Shown one piece after another: positions 33,900-42,164 of a stretch of 64,000 nucleotides of DNA. The position numbers were made by a program, and so were the translations under genes. The notes beneath the pieces are model-generated. The model was given only the letters and a program-made list of their open reading frames with translations, was not told where the DNA came from and made no database searches. Source of the DNA: Psychrobacillus lasiicapitis (GTDB lineage: Bacteria; Bacillota; Bacilli; Bacillales_A; Planococcaceae); contig NZ_VDGH01000008.1 of NCBI RefSeq assembly GCF_006861795.1, positions 186,001 to 250,000 of the forward strand, read 5' to 3'. Positions within the stretch are counted from its first letter, which is position 1. Every line of letters begins with the position of its first letter.

Positions 33900-34934
33900 T
33901 TATTCGTTCGTTTGTTTTGCAGCTTCGATGTATTCTTCACCAATGATAGATGAAAATTCATCATAGATAGGTGCCCAGGCTTCACGGAAAGCATCGATTT
34001 CTTGTGTAGTAAGCTCATAAATTTCAATGTTTCCTCTTTCTTCAAGTTTCTGACGGCTTTCAACATTCATAGTTTTAGCAGCTTGACGTGCTGAATCTGT
34101 ACCAGCCTTTAAACCCTCTTCTACAATTTTACGGGTTGGTTCATTCAGACTATCCATAAACTTTTTATTTACAAAAAGCCCCAGGTCTACTCGTGTTTCT
34201 CCAGACACGGTCAAGTATTTTTGTATTTCATCAAACTTCTTACTTTCTATATTTACAAAGGTATTTGTTTGTCCGTCAACTGTGCCTTGCTGAAGTGCTG
34301 TGTAAAGTTCTGTGAAAGGAATGGATGTTGAACCAGCTCCAAGGGTAGAGAAGACCTGCTCAAGTACTTGTCCGCCTTGTGTACGGAATTTCAATCCTTT
34401 CAAGTCCTCTGGAGTCTTAATCGGTCTTTTATCATTTGTTAGGTGTTTCTGTCCATTTGGCCACATGGCAATACCATAAATACCATCTTTATCTAAGCTT
34501 TTTAGAATTTCCAATCCCTTTTCGCTATCCCAAAATTTTACCGCTTCATCATCTCCATTGAATAAGAATGGCATTGAAGGAATATTAAAACGAGTATCTT
34601 CACCAACTAGTTTCGCCATATCAATTTGTGTTATTTGAACATTGTTAGCTACTAATTGCTGATAGACGTCCTTGTCTCCAAACAACTGACCGTTCGGATA
34701 TATCTGAACTTTAATTTTGCCTCCTGATTCTTTCTCTATATAGTCTTTTACTGCCAACGACCCTACATGTTGAGATGTATTTTCAGATACTTCATGAGCA
34801 AGTTTAATGGTTATTTCTTGTACTTCATTGCTTGAGGTAGCACTAGGTTCCGAAGATTTTTTATTTCCACAAGCTGACAACATCATCAGTAAAACAATTG
34901 AAACAATCATAAAACCTCTTTTGAAATTCCTCAT
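33900..34934 (-). CDS. dctP: TRAP transporter solute-binding lipoprotein (DctP type)
   Basis: 344 residues. The signal peptide MRNFKRGFMIVSIVLLMMLSACGNKK ends in lipobox LSAC, followed by a Ser-rich linker. The DctP fold is shown by ITIKLAHEVSENTSQHVGS, VQIYPNGQLFGDKDVYQQL, LKGLKFRTQGGQVLEQVFSTLGAGSTSIPFTELYTALQQGTVDGQTN (the conserved Arg that binds the ligand carboxylate) and LTVSGETRVDLGLFVNKKF. The ligand is a carboxylate, most likely one feeding the dehydrogenase at 35058. Confidence 0.93.
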   Translation of the reverse strand: MRNFKRGFMIVSIVLLMMLSACGNKKSSEPSATSSNEVQEITIKLAHEVSENTSQHVGSLAVKDYIEKESGGKIKVQIYPNGQLFGDKDVYQQLVANNVQITQIDMAKLVGEDTRFNIPSMPFLFNGDDEAVKFWDSEKGLEILKSLDKDGIYGIAMWPNGQKHLTNDKRPIKTPEDLKGLKFRTQGGQVLEQVFSTLGAGSTSIPFTELYTALQQGTVDGQTNTFVNIESKKFDEIQKYLTVSGETRVDLGLFVNKKFMDSLNEPTRKIVEEGLKAGTDSARQAAKTMNVESRQKLEERGNIEIYELTTQEIDAFREAWAPIYDEFSSIIGEEYIEAAKQTNE

Positions 34935-35057
34935 AATTTACCCCCTAAAAGTTTTAATATATTTTTACAGTAATTCTACGTGGATTGACGCTATAGAAAA
35001 CTCTCATCGCTCGGATGATTCTCCCGTAATAAAATCTATTTATGGAAAAAAACTAAT

Positions 35058-36125
35058 TTACACGGAAGCCAGTTTTTTCAACCGGTTGCAAATTTCATCA
35101 GCAACCTCAACTGTAGTGAATGAACCACCAATATCTCCTGTTTTAATCCCATCTTTTGTAACCTCTTCGACTGTTTCAAGAAGTTTTTGACCCAATTCTT
35201 GCTCGCCAAAGTGATCCAGCATCATTTTGGCAGTCCAGATTTGACCAATCGGATTAGCAATACCTTTTCCAAAAATATCGGGAGCTGATCCATGCACCGG
35301 TTCAAACATAGAAGGATATTTACCATTAAGGTTAATATTAGCTGCTGGCGCAATCCCGATACTTCCCATAATTGCACCACTGATATCTGTCAGGATATCG
35401 CCAAAAAGATTACTGGCTACTATAACGTCAAACTCCTGTGGACGTGTCACAAAAAAAGCGGACAAAGCATCAATGTGATATGATGCGGTCTTTACCTCTG
35501 GGTAATCCTTCTTTACCTCATTGAAAACACTATCCCAAAATGGCATTGAATGAACGATTCCGTTCGATTTTGTTGCAGATGATAGATGTCCTCTCCTTTT
35601 TTTAGCCAGTTCGAATGCATAACGCATCGCACGTTCTGTTCCTTTTCTTGTAAACACTGCATTTTGAATCGCTATTTCTTCTTCGCCTTTATGAATCTTG
35701 CCACCCACTTCGCTATATTCGCCTTCACTGTTCTCTCTTACGACAATCAAATCGAAGTCATTAGGATTAACCAAAGGGGACCTTAGTCCTTTAAAATATT
35801 TTGCGGGACGGATATTAATCTGCTGTTCAAATTCTCTTCTAATTTTTATTAACAGACCCCATAAAGAGACATGATCAGGTACAAGGTCAGGGTTACCAAT
35901 TGCCCCTAGAAAAATCGCATCGAAATTCTGAAGTATATCCAACCCATCATCTGGCATCATCTTCCCATGCTCTACGTAATACTCGGAACTCCAGGGAAAC
36001 TCTTTGTATTTGAAATTCAATCCACCATGAATTTCTGCAACCGCTTCCAATACTTTCAATGATGCAGGAACAACCTCTTTTCCTATTCCATCTCCTGCTA
36101 TTACAGCAATTTCATAATTTTTCAT
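35058..36125 (-). CDS. Tartrate/D-malate dehydrogenase-like NAD-dependent enzyme
   Basis: 355 residues of the isocitrate/isopropylmalate dehydrogenase family. Landmarks are IAVIAGDGIGKEVV, FPWSSEYYVEHGKMMPDDG (typical of tartrate/D-malate dehydrogenases such as DmlA, TtuC), VVRENSEGEYSEVGG (substrate Arg), RKGTERAMRYAFELAKKR, KSNGIVHSMPFWDSVF (catalytic Lys), ASNLFGDILTDISGAIMGSIGIAPAANI (metal Asp residues) and EPVHGSAPDI. It oxidatively decarboxylates D-malate or tartrate, giving pyruvate or related products. It lies between the GntR regulator and the TRAP genes. Confidence 0.88.
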   Translation of the reverse strand: MKNYEIAVIAGDGIGKEVVPASLKVLEAVAEIHGGLNFKYKEFPWSSEYYVEHGKMMPDDGLDILQNFDAIFLGAIGNPDLVPDHVSLWGLLIKIRREFEQQINIRPAKYFKGLRSPLVNPNDFDLIVVRENSEGEYSEVGGKIHKGEEEIAIQNAVFTRKGTERAMRYAFELAKKRRGHLSSATKSNGIVHSMPFWDSVFNEVKKDYPEVKTASYHIDALSAFFVTRPQEFDVIVASNLFGDILTDISGAIMGSIGIAPAANINLNGKYPSMFEPVHGSAPDIFGKGIANPIGQIWTAKMMLDHFGEQELGQKLLETVEEVTKDGIKTGDIGGSFTTVEVADEICNRLKKLASV

Positions 36126-36156
36126 CCTGTTTATACAACTCCTTTTTTAGATTGGT

Positions 36157-36186
36157 ATTATAACTTTGCACTAAATTCCTTTGAAA
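36157..36186 (-). promoter_or_regulatory. Candidate sigma-A promoter for the dehydrogenase/TRAP operon
   Basis: On the minus strand TTTCAA (36186-36181) and TATAAT (36162-36157) are spaced by 18 bp, upstream of the AAGGAG that precedes the start at 36125. The -35 is weak. Confidence 0.45.
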
Positions 36187-36292
36187 ATCGCCCCCATAGA
36201 TTCGTTACACTTTGGCTGCCTCCATTTAAATTTTATAAACGCCTTATCTCGCACTTTTCCAAGTAAGCAGTACTTCTTTTTTAGAAGCGCCT

Positions 36293-36961
36293 CTATATCA
36301 TTTCGATACTTAAAGAACGTATTAAATTCTGAAGGTCTTCCTGCGTATGTTTCTCTAATCTTTTCGAAGCTTTTTCCGCATTTTTTTCTTTAATTGCATC
36401 CAATATGTCCGAATGACCTTTCAATATAGTGGTAGCACGTTGCACTCCTTTAGTATTGAGAAGTCTATAATAATAGGTTAATGAATGAAGATCCTCGACA
36501 ATCTTTTTCAATCGTAAATTTCCGCTGATTTCGATAATCAATTCATGGAAACGTACATTACATTCTACGATTCTTTCCTTTTCCTCCTTCTTAATAGCTT
36601 CTTGCGTTTCTCGCAGTGTTTCTTCCAATTCCTCCAACTGTTCATCTGTTGCCTGTTCAGCCGTAAGGGCAACTGCAATAGATTCAAGTGCTATGCGACA
36701 TTCATAGATATCTCGAACATCCTGTAAAGAAGGTTCATACACAGTGATTTGAGAATTACTACCCATGGTTAGCAGTCCTTCATTAATCAATGTGCGGATT
36801 GCTTCACGAACAGGACTCCTACTAACCTTAAAATGCTTTGCAAGTTGAGCTTCATACAAACGTTCACCTGGTTTATAGAACCCGCTCCAAATTCTTTCTT
36901 TTATTGTCTGCTGAAGTTGCAAGTAGTAAGGCTCTGCTTTCTGTAAAGTTTTCTTATTCAT
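36293..36961 (-). CDS. GntR-family regulator with FCD domain
   Basis: 222 residues. The winged HTH (about 15-80) has IWSGFYKPGERLYEAQLAKHFKVSRSPVREAIRTLINEGLLTM, and the helical FCD ligand-binding domain (about 90-215) has DIYECRIALESIAVALTAEQA and NVRFHELIIEISGNLRL, with the H residues that bind metal in FadR/LldR-type members. It probably represses the dehydrogenase-TRAP-amidase genes and responds to the carboxylate substrate. It is 167 bp upstream of them and co-directional. Confidence 0.92.
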   Translation of the reverse strand: MNKKTLQKAEPYYLQLQQTIKERIWSGFYKPGERLYEAQLAKHFKVSRSPVREAIRTLINEGLLTMGSNSQITVYEPSLQDVRDIYECRIALESIAVALTAEQATDEQLEELEETLRETQEAIKKEEKERIVECNVRFHELIIEISGNLRLKKIVEDLHSLTYYYRLLNTKGVQRATTILKGHSDILDAIKEKNAEKASKRLEKHTQEDLQNLIRSLSIEMI

Positions 36962-37103
36962 CCTCGATTCTCCAATTCATATTATGTTTAATAAACAATT
37001 GAGCTAAAAATTTTTCTGTCGACTGTCGATTATAATAAGCAGTATATTTGTTCATGAGTGCACTTATGACTATTTTTAATCATGTAACAAAAGAGATGAA
37101 AAA

Positions 37104-37142
37104 GAGGCTTCCCATAAGTTCAATGAACTCATGGAAAACCTC
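37104..37142 (-). terminator. Intrinsic terminator of the decarboxylase/symporter operon
   Basis: GAGGCTTCCCAT pairs with ATGGAAAACCTC (G-U pairs in the minus RNA), with an inner AAGTTCA/TGAACT stem. A T-rich run follows on the minus strand. It lies about 80 bp past the stop at 37221. Confidence 0.75.
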
Positions 37143-37220
37143 AGTTGTGTCGTATTAAAAATATTATTTTTTATCATCCATAAAACGGGATATCGCTGGC
37201 TAATGAATAAGTATCTATAC

Positions 37221-37952
37221 TCACTTATATTCAGCAATAATTTTTCCCCACCCATTTTCTTCGGTTGCATAAAAGTCTCCCTTAATAACCCCACCACCTA
37301 GAATTTTCATAGGCTTTAATAATTCTAGCGGTTCTCTTTCAGTCGATTGGATATTTACTTGTGTAGCAACTGCAAACTTCTCCTTCAGTACAAAGTCGGG
37401 ATTTGTATCTCTTTCGATAATTTGTTTAGACGAAGGCTCTCCGCCCGGGTGGGGGATAGTCTTTATAAGTAAGTGTGGTGTCGTTTTTGGTTCCTCCACT
37501 ATTGGTAGGTCAGCAGTCTTCTCGCCGATTAATTCTAAAAACACTTTGCCATCTTTTTCAACTTTCCCCCTAAATAAATCATTGTTCTCTGTCAATGAAA
37601 TTTTTGCATACTTTTTCGGATATCCCCAAAGTTCTCTACCTGCAGCTATTGCTGCGTCATTGTTTTCATATTCATAAATATAATATCCACCAGATTTCCC
37701 TTCAAAGGTAACCGGAATTACAATAGCAGCATCCATATAAGACACCTTATTGCATTTGCTAAAGTCGGTAATGGAGATTACTGCTTTATTACTCACATAT
37801 TCATATGGTGTAAACGAAAGAATTCGACGGACTTCTTCTTCGTTCAATTCTACTACAGCGTATAATGACACATAATCTTTACTTTCATATGGTACAAAAG
37901 GATCTGGAAACATTGGTGCATGCGCTGGTGTATTATACGATTTTACTGACAC
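37221..37952 (-). CDS. Acetoacetate decarboxylase-family protein (paralogue 2)
   Basis: 243 residues starting with GTG after AAAGGAGG. The ADC core is visible: YYIYEYENNDAAIAAGRELWGYPKKYAKISL (the Lys pair of WGYPKK corresponds to the Schiff-base and activating lysines of acetoacetate decarboxylase) and PMKILGGGVIKGDFYATEENGWGKII. It may decarboxylate a beta-keto acid. It is the last gene of a sigma-54-type operon, and the symporter gene lies 13 bp upstream. A second ADC-family protein is encoded in the same operon at 39517. Confidence 0.85.
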   Translation of the reverse strand: MSVKSYNTPAHAPMFPDPFVPYESKDYVSLYAVVELNEEEVRRILSFTPYEYVSNKAVISITDFSKCNKVSYMDAAIVIPVTFEGKSGGYYIYEYENNDAAIAAGRELWGYPKKYAKISLTENNDLFRGKVEKDGKVFLELIGEKTADLPIVEEPKTTPHLLIKTIPHPGGEPSSKQIIERDTNPDFVLKEKFAVATQVNIQSTEREPLELLKPMKILGGGVIKGDFYATEENGWGKIIAEYK

Positions 37953-37965
37953 AGTATAACCTCCT

Positions 37966-39384
37966 TTACAACAATTCTTTTTCTTTTGTAAATTTGCTCA
38001 CAACTAAAATGACAATAACTGACACTATTGCTGCTGGGATAAGTTCATACATATAAGCGACCCAAGGTGTATTAATCCAAACCATAGTCACCACAGTACC
38101 TGTGATCATCCCCCAAACAGCTCCCCATTTCGTTACCAAATTTGTATATAAAACTAATAGCAATACCGTTCCAAAGCTCGCAGCGAGTCCCGCCCAAGCA
38201 TATAGCACAAGTTCAAATACTGCTTGTATATCCATTAATGCAATTCCTGTAGCGATAATACCGAAAACTAACATAGTGATACGACTAATTTTAATCATTT
38301 GTTCATTTGTATATGTTCTCTTTGTTATTACTTTTAATAAATCACTAGCAAAAGATTGTGTAACGGTCATTAATTGAGAAGAAAAAGTGGATTGAATAGC
38401 TGCAAAAATAGCTCCAATTACAACCCCAGCAATAACTGGATGCATTGTATCCCCTACCAAAGTTGGAAATACATATTCTGCATCTGCTAAATCAGGTATT
38501 AATATTCTTCCAATAAGACCGAGTAAATTTGAACCCATCATTACAACAACTACCCAAAACATTGCGATTAAAGAAGCCTGTCTAACCGTTTTATCATCTT
38601 TTGCTGATAAGAAACGTTGAACAATATGCGGTTGTCCCGGTTCTCCTAACCCAAATCCGACCAACCCGACAATAATTCCAAAAGCAGCGGCGCCTGTTGC
38701 CCCTCCTGCATATGAAAGTAATACTGGATCAAGTGTAAATAGAATATGAAAGAACTCCACTGGACCGCCAAATTCAAAGAAAATCATATAGGCTGGGAAT
38801 AATAATAGTACTGCTAGCATGAGCAATCCTTGGAAAAGATCCGTCAACACTGCAGAATTATATCCGCCAAAAACTGAATAACCTAATACAAACACCGCCG
38901 ATAAAACTAATCCCCAGCTATAATCAAAATCTACAATAGAATTCAGTGCTTTCCCTGCTGCTGTCAATTGAGATGCTAAATAAGCAGTAAAGAAAATAAT
39001 GACGATAATACTTGCTACAATCTTAATCATATTCGTGCGATCTTTTAACTTCAAACTAAAGAAATCTACTAAGCTTAACGCACCGAGTTCCTCGCCTTCT
39101 TTACGAAGACGGGGAGCTACAGCAAACCAGTTAATTAGATAACCTACAATAAACCCTGGCAGCATCCACATCGTTGAAATCCCAGCAGTATATGCATACC
39201 CAGCTGCTCCTATAAAGATCCATCCACTCGTATCTGTAGCACCCGCACTAATTGCTGTCGCCCATGGTCCAAAATTTCGATCTCCTAGAAAATAACCTTC
39301 TTCACTCTTACTCATACGTCTTTCAGCCATAATCCCGATGACAAAAACAACAGCTAAGTAAACAACAAAAACTGTAAGCATCAT
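37966..39384 (-). CDS. Sodium/solute symporter, PutP-like (SSS family)
   Basis: 472 residues, about 13 helices. SSS features are MMLTVFVVYLAVVFVIGIMAERRMSKSEEGYFLGDRNFGPWATAISAGATDTSGWIFIGAAGYAYTAGIS and GEPGQPHIVQRFLSAKDDKTVRQA. These match PutP-type Na+/proline symporters, but the context (ADC-family enzymes) argues for a keto acid or other carboxylate. The ATG overlaps the stop of the 36-residue peptide gene. Confidence 0.88.
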   Translation of the reverse strand: MMLTVFVVYLAVVFVIGIMAERRMSKSEEGYFLGDRNFGPWATAISAGATDTSGWIFIGAAGYAYTAGISTMWMLPGFIVGYLINWFAVAPRLRKEGEELGALSLVDFFSLKLKDRTNMIKIVASIIVIIFFTAYLASQLTAAGKALNSIVDFDYSWGLVLSAVFVLGYSVFGGYNSAVLTDLFQGLLMLAVLLLFPAYMIFFEFGGPVEFFHILFTLDPVLLSYAGGATGAAAFGIIVGLVGFGLGEPGQPHIVQRFLSAKDDKTVRQASLIAMFWVVVVMMGSNLLGLIGRILIPDLADAEYVFPTLVGDTMHPVIAGVVIGAIFAAIQSTFSSQLMTVTQSFASDLLKVITKRTYTNEQMIKISRITMLVFGIIATGIALMDIQAVFELVLYAWAGLAASFGTVLLLVLYTNLVTKWGAVWGMITGTVVTMVWINTPWVAYMYELIPAAIVSVIVILVVSKFTKEKELL

Positions 39385-39491
39385 TTTGCATCACCTTTAT
39401 TCTGTGCACGACTTGCAAGAATAAATGTAGAAATAAATCCTATGACAGGAACGATAACATACAAAAACCAAACTAAACCCGCATTCTCCAT
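39381..39491 (-). CDS. 36-residue membrane peptide preceding the symporter
   Basis: ATG at 39491, stop TGA at 39381 overlapping the symporter ATG (ATGATG). The product MENAGLVWFLYVIVPVIGFI followed by STFILASRAQNKGDAK is a single membrane helix with a positively charged tail. AGGGGG lies 6 bp before the start. Translational coupling and the helix suggest a small accessory subunit of the symporter. Too short for many gene finders. Confidence 0.65.
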   Translation of the reverse strand: MENAGLVWFLYVIVPVIGFISTFILASRAQNKGDAK

Positions 39492-39516
39492 TTACTTTCC
39501 CCCTGTAATTTATTTC

Positions 39517-40224
39517 TTAAAGTTCATCAATTACTTTTCCATAAGAAAGTGTATAGCCCCCAACGAAGTAAATAGCACCCACTACTTCTACATCCCCTAA
39601 TGATGCTAATGGATCGTCCAATGATTCTTCCCAGTTTAATGTTGCTTTTCCTGTAACTTGCTTTTTTGTTACTGCATCATAAAATTCATTTTTCAAAATG
39701 GTATTCAAATGTGTTCCTTCATGTTCTACATGTGGAAATCTTTTCACTTGAAGTCTTGGAAACAAATTTGGTTGTTCGAATGCTTCTCCGGTTTCTTCAA
39801 ACGTTACATCAATTATTTTCTTACCTTTACGGCTAACACTACCGGAAACTTTGCCACCGTCCACATTAAATTCAATTTCTCCTATTTTTTTGGGATAACC
39901 CCAAATCTCTCTTCCTGCACATAAAGCATCGTCCGTGTCTACATATTCAAAAGACATACAAGCTCCGTTTATGTCTTTGTATGAACATGGAATGATTAAT
40001 CCTCCTTCATTGTAATTATCCAGCCCTTCAATTTTGTTATTTCTTAATAGAAAAACTTCAAATACATCATCTGTCACAGTAAACTCTTTAGGTAAAAGTC
40101 TCTGCATTTTTTCTTTATCTCCTCGACAATAAACACTCACTTTTTCATATTCCTCATAGCGATATGGCAGCTTTGGATATAGTGGAGCATATTCTGGTAA
40201 GATTGAGTATTCATATTTTTTCAT
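39517..40224 (-). CDS. Acetoacetate decarboxylase-family protein (paralogue 1)
   Basis: The start is taken at ATG 40224 (ATG 40230 possible) because AAGGAGAG precedes; an in-frame upstream extension to 40362 crosses the promoter. 235 residues. The ADC core is ACMSFEYVDTDDALCAGREIWGYPKKIGEIEF (active-site lysines), with PRLQVKRFPHVEHEG and VGAIYFVGGYTLSYGKVI. Sequence divergence from paralogue 2 is large, so the two may act on different keto acids or as a hetero-oligomer. It is the first gene after the sigma-54 promoter. Confidence 0.85.
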   Translation of the reverse strand: MKKYEYSILPEYAPLYPKLPYRYEEYEKVSVYCRGDKEKMQRLLPKEFTVTDDVFEVFLLRNNKIEGLDNYNEGGLIIPCSYKDINGACMSFEYVDTDDALCAGREIWGYPKKIGEIEFNVDGGKVSGSVSRKGKKIIDVTFEETGEAFEQPNLFPRLQVKRFPHVEHEGTHLNTILKNEFYDAVTKKQVTGKATLNWEESLDDPLASLGDVEVVGAIYFVGGYTLSYGKVIDEL

Positions 40225-40259
40225 TGTCATTCTCTCCTTTTTCTGTTTACTTAATATAT

Positions 40260-40276
40260 TGCAAGAAGCGTGCCAA
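40260..40276 (-). promoter_or_regulatory. Sigma-54 (SigL) -24/-12 promoter
   Basis: The minus strand reads TTGGCACGCTTCTTGCA, which matches the sigma-54 consensus with GG and GC exactly 10 bp apart. It lies about 36 bp upstream of the first decarboxylase start and directly downstream of the activator gene at 40355. Confidence 0.85.
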
Positions 40277-40324
40277 AAATAAAAACACTGATAATGAATA
40301 TTCATCAGTGTTAGTAAATCAGTT

Positions 40325-40372
40325 TTACTCAATTTTTTATTAAATATTGAGTAATTACTCATATTTGAGTAA
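40325..40372. promoter_or_regulatory. Paired palindromes, candidate upstream activator sites
   Basis: TTACTCAAT (40325-40333) with ATTGAGTAA (40346-40354), and TTACTCATATTTGAGTAA (40355-40372), form two inverted repeats with the same half-site. They sit 50-110 bp upstream of the -24/-12 element. The second covers the stop codon of the regulator gene. This is the usual place for enhancer sites of a Fis-HTH sigma-54 activator. Confidence 0.7.
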
Positions 40373-41776
40373 TTTTATTTTATGGATATGCGATTCCAAT
40401 CTGTATCGTTTTATTTTATTGCTTAATGTTTGTTGTGGTATATCTAAACTTCTAGCAGCTTGCGATATATTCCCCGTCGATTGTTGTAATGCTTCCATAA
40501 TAAGCTGTCTTTCTTTTTTCTCTATTTCTTCTTTAAAGCTTACTTTATGATAATTCTCTCGTACATTATTGTTATCTCCATTTGTGGATAGCAATTGAAG
40601 ATAGTCAGTTAGCTGTATATCCTTCCTTTCAATACAGTCTGTTTGTACCATGTTGAGTAATCGCTCTATCATATTTTTTAACTCTCTAATATTCCCTGGC
40701 CATGAATAATCCATTAAATATTCCATTGCCTCATTAGACATACCTTGTATACGTTTCCCAAATTTTTCATTAAAGTGAGCGATGAAATGATTTATCAGAA
40801 GAGGAATATCACTTTTTCGGTTTCTCAGTGGAGGAAGTTCAATATTCAATACACATAGCCGATAATATAAGTCATCTCTAAATTCCTTATTGGCCAGCAA
40901 TTCTCTTGGGTGAACGTTTGTCGCCGCAATGATGCGAACATTTACTGGAATTTCTTTTGTTCCTCCCACTCTTCTTACCTTTTGATCTTGAATAACCCGA
41001 AGCAATTTTGCTTGTAAACTTTTTGACAATGAATTTATTTCATCTAAAAACAAAATACCGCCATTCGCTATTTCAAATAGTCCTTCCTTATCTAATGCGC
41101 CTGTATAAGCTCCCTTTACTGTACCGAAAAGATAGGATTCCAATAAATTATCAGGAATAGCAGCACAGTTTTGTGTGATTAAAGGGATACTTTTCGAGCT
41201 AGCATGATGGATGTTTTGAACGATTACCTCTTTACCTGTCCCCGTTTCACCATATATAAAAATCGGAGATGGAGAGTTTGCAAGCAGCTTTATTTGGTTT
41301 TTTAGTTTTAAAATAGTTTCATCTTCACCAATAAAATATTGGAAATTCTCCTCAAAATTATTAATTTTGTTATCTATTTTGTTTTGATAATCTGTCCTGT
41401 TTTTTTGTAAATCCATTAATTGTTCTTTCAAATTTTGAAGTGCAGAAAAGTCTTGAAATACTTCGTAGGCACCAACTATAACTCCTTCTTTCATAATAGG
41501 ATAGGTAGAAGTCAAAGTCGTTTTTCTTTCCCCCCTATAAGTTAAAAATGTTACCTGATTACTACTAATCTCTCTTCCCGTATTAATCACTTCTTGAAAA
41601 GTACTTTTGCTATCTATTAAATTAGGAAAAACATCAAACACACTTTTCCCGATTATTTTTTCATGATTTAACCCGATGGAATTGACTGCTTTATTGGCAA
41701 AAGTAATTGTCAAATCCGTGTCAACAACCATTACTCCTTCATTAATCGAATTAATCACATTTTGCTCCCAGTTCAT
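40355..41776 (-). CDS. Sigma-54-dependent transcriptional activator (PAS-AAA+-Fis)
   Basis: 473 residues. The PAS domain spans about 5-110, a linker to about 145, then AAA+ with Walker A GETGTGKE (176-183), GAYTGA (222-227, a working GAFTGA variant), Walker B FLDE (243-246) and FRDDLYYRL. The Fis-type HTH is at about 435-470 (LIMEALQQSTGNISQAARSLDIPQQTLSNKIKRY). All ATPase motifs are intact, in contrast to the regulator at 691-2721. It very likely activates the adjacent decarboxylase/symporter operon. Confidence 0.93.
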   Translation of the reverse strand: MNWEQNVINSINEGVMVVDTDLTITFANKAVNSIGLNHEKIIGKSVFDVFPNLIDSKSTFQEVINTGREISSNQVTFLTYRGERKTTLTSTYPIMKEGVIVGAYEVFQDFSALQNLKEQLMDLQKNRTDYQNKIDNKINNFEENFQYFIGEDETILKLKNQIKLLANSPSPIFIYGETGTGKEVIVQNIHHASSKSIPLITQNCAAIPDNLLESYLFGTVKGAYTGALDKEGLFEIANGGILFLDEINSLSKSLQAKLLRVIQDQKVRRVGGTKEIPVNVRIIAATNVHPRELLANKEFRDDLYYRLCVLNIELPPLRNRKSDIPLLINHFIAHFNEKFGKRIQGMSNEAMEYLMDYSWPGNIRELKNMIERLLNMVQTDCIERKDIQLTDYLQLLSTNGDNNNVRENYHKVSFKEEIEKKERQLIMEALQQSTGNISQAARSLDIPQQTLSNKIKRYRLESHIHKIKLLKYE

Positions 41777-41939
41777 CGTCTCTCCCCCTTTAAAACCCTT
41801 ATTATACGAAAATTCTTTTAACTATAGAATACACTAAGTTACTCTATATCTACCTATCTTAATTGAAATTTATCAAATTTCGCACATCCACAACAATACC
41901 TTTTTGCTCTTTGTAAGGTATATGAATCTTCCTTCATTA

Positions 41940-41970
41940 AAAAAATCCAGGACATCAAAATGTCCTGGAT
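41940..41970 (-). terminator. Terminator, copy 1 of the ATCCAGGACAT hairpin
   Basis: ATCCAGGACAT (41945-41955) pairs perfectly with ATGTCCTGGAT (41960-41970), with loop CAAA. A run of A at 41939-41945 gives the T tract on the minus strand. The same hairpin recurs at 45215-45245. It would end transcription of the GGDEF/EAL gene after the structured element. Confidence 0.8.
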
Positions 41971-41987
41971 CCTATAAAGTGAAACTT

Positions 41988-42112
41988 CAATCAGTGGAGG
42001 GTCTTCATCCCCACTGATTGTTAGTTAAACCAATCGGGCTTTTACGGGCAGTTGAACTCCCTATTATCTTTTCGTTTTTCTTAAATCTTGAAGTGGGAGT
42101 CTTACTGCCCGT
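41988..42112 (-). ncRNA. Structured non-coding element, possible small RNA or IS200/IS605-type end remnant
   Basis: Two strong folds lie side by side: CAATCAGTGG (41988-41997) with CCACTGATTG (42011-42020), and a long hairpin with outer ACGGGCAGT (42044-42052) / ACTGCCCGT (42104-42112) and inner ACTCCC (42056-42061) / GGGAGT (42095-42100). No ORF. It lies 52 bp beyond the stop of the GGDEF/EAL gene and just before a terminator. Such nested folds are seen in structured RNAs and in TnpB-type element ends; which applies here is unknown, and the strand is assigned from the terminator. Confidence 0.4.
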
Positions 42113-42164
42113 TAATGCGGGATAAATCTCGGAAATAAGAAAGTAGCTTACTCTAATTGGTCTC

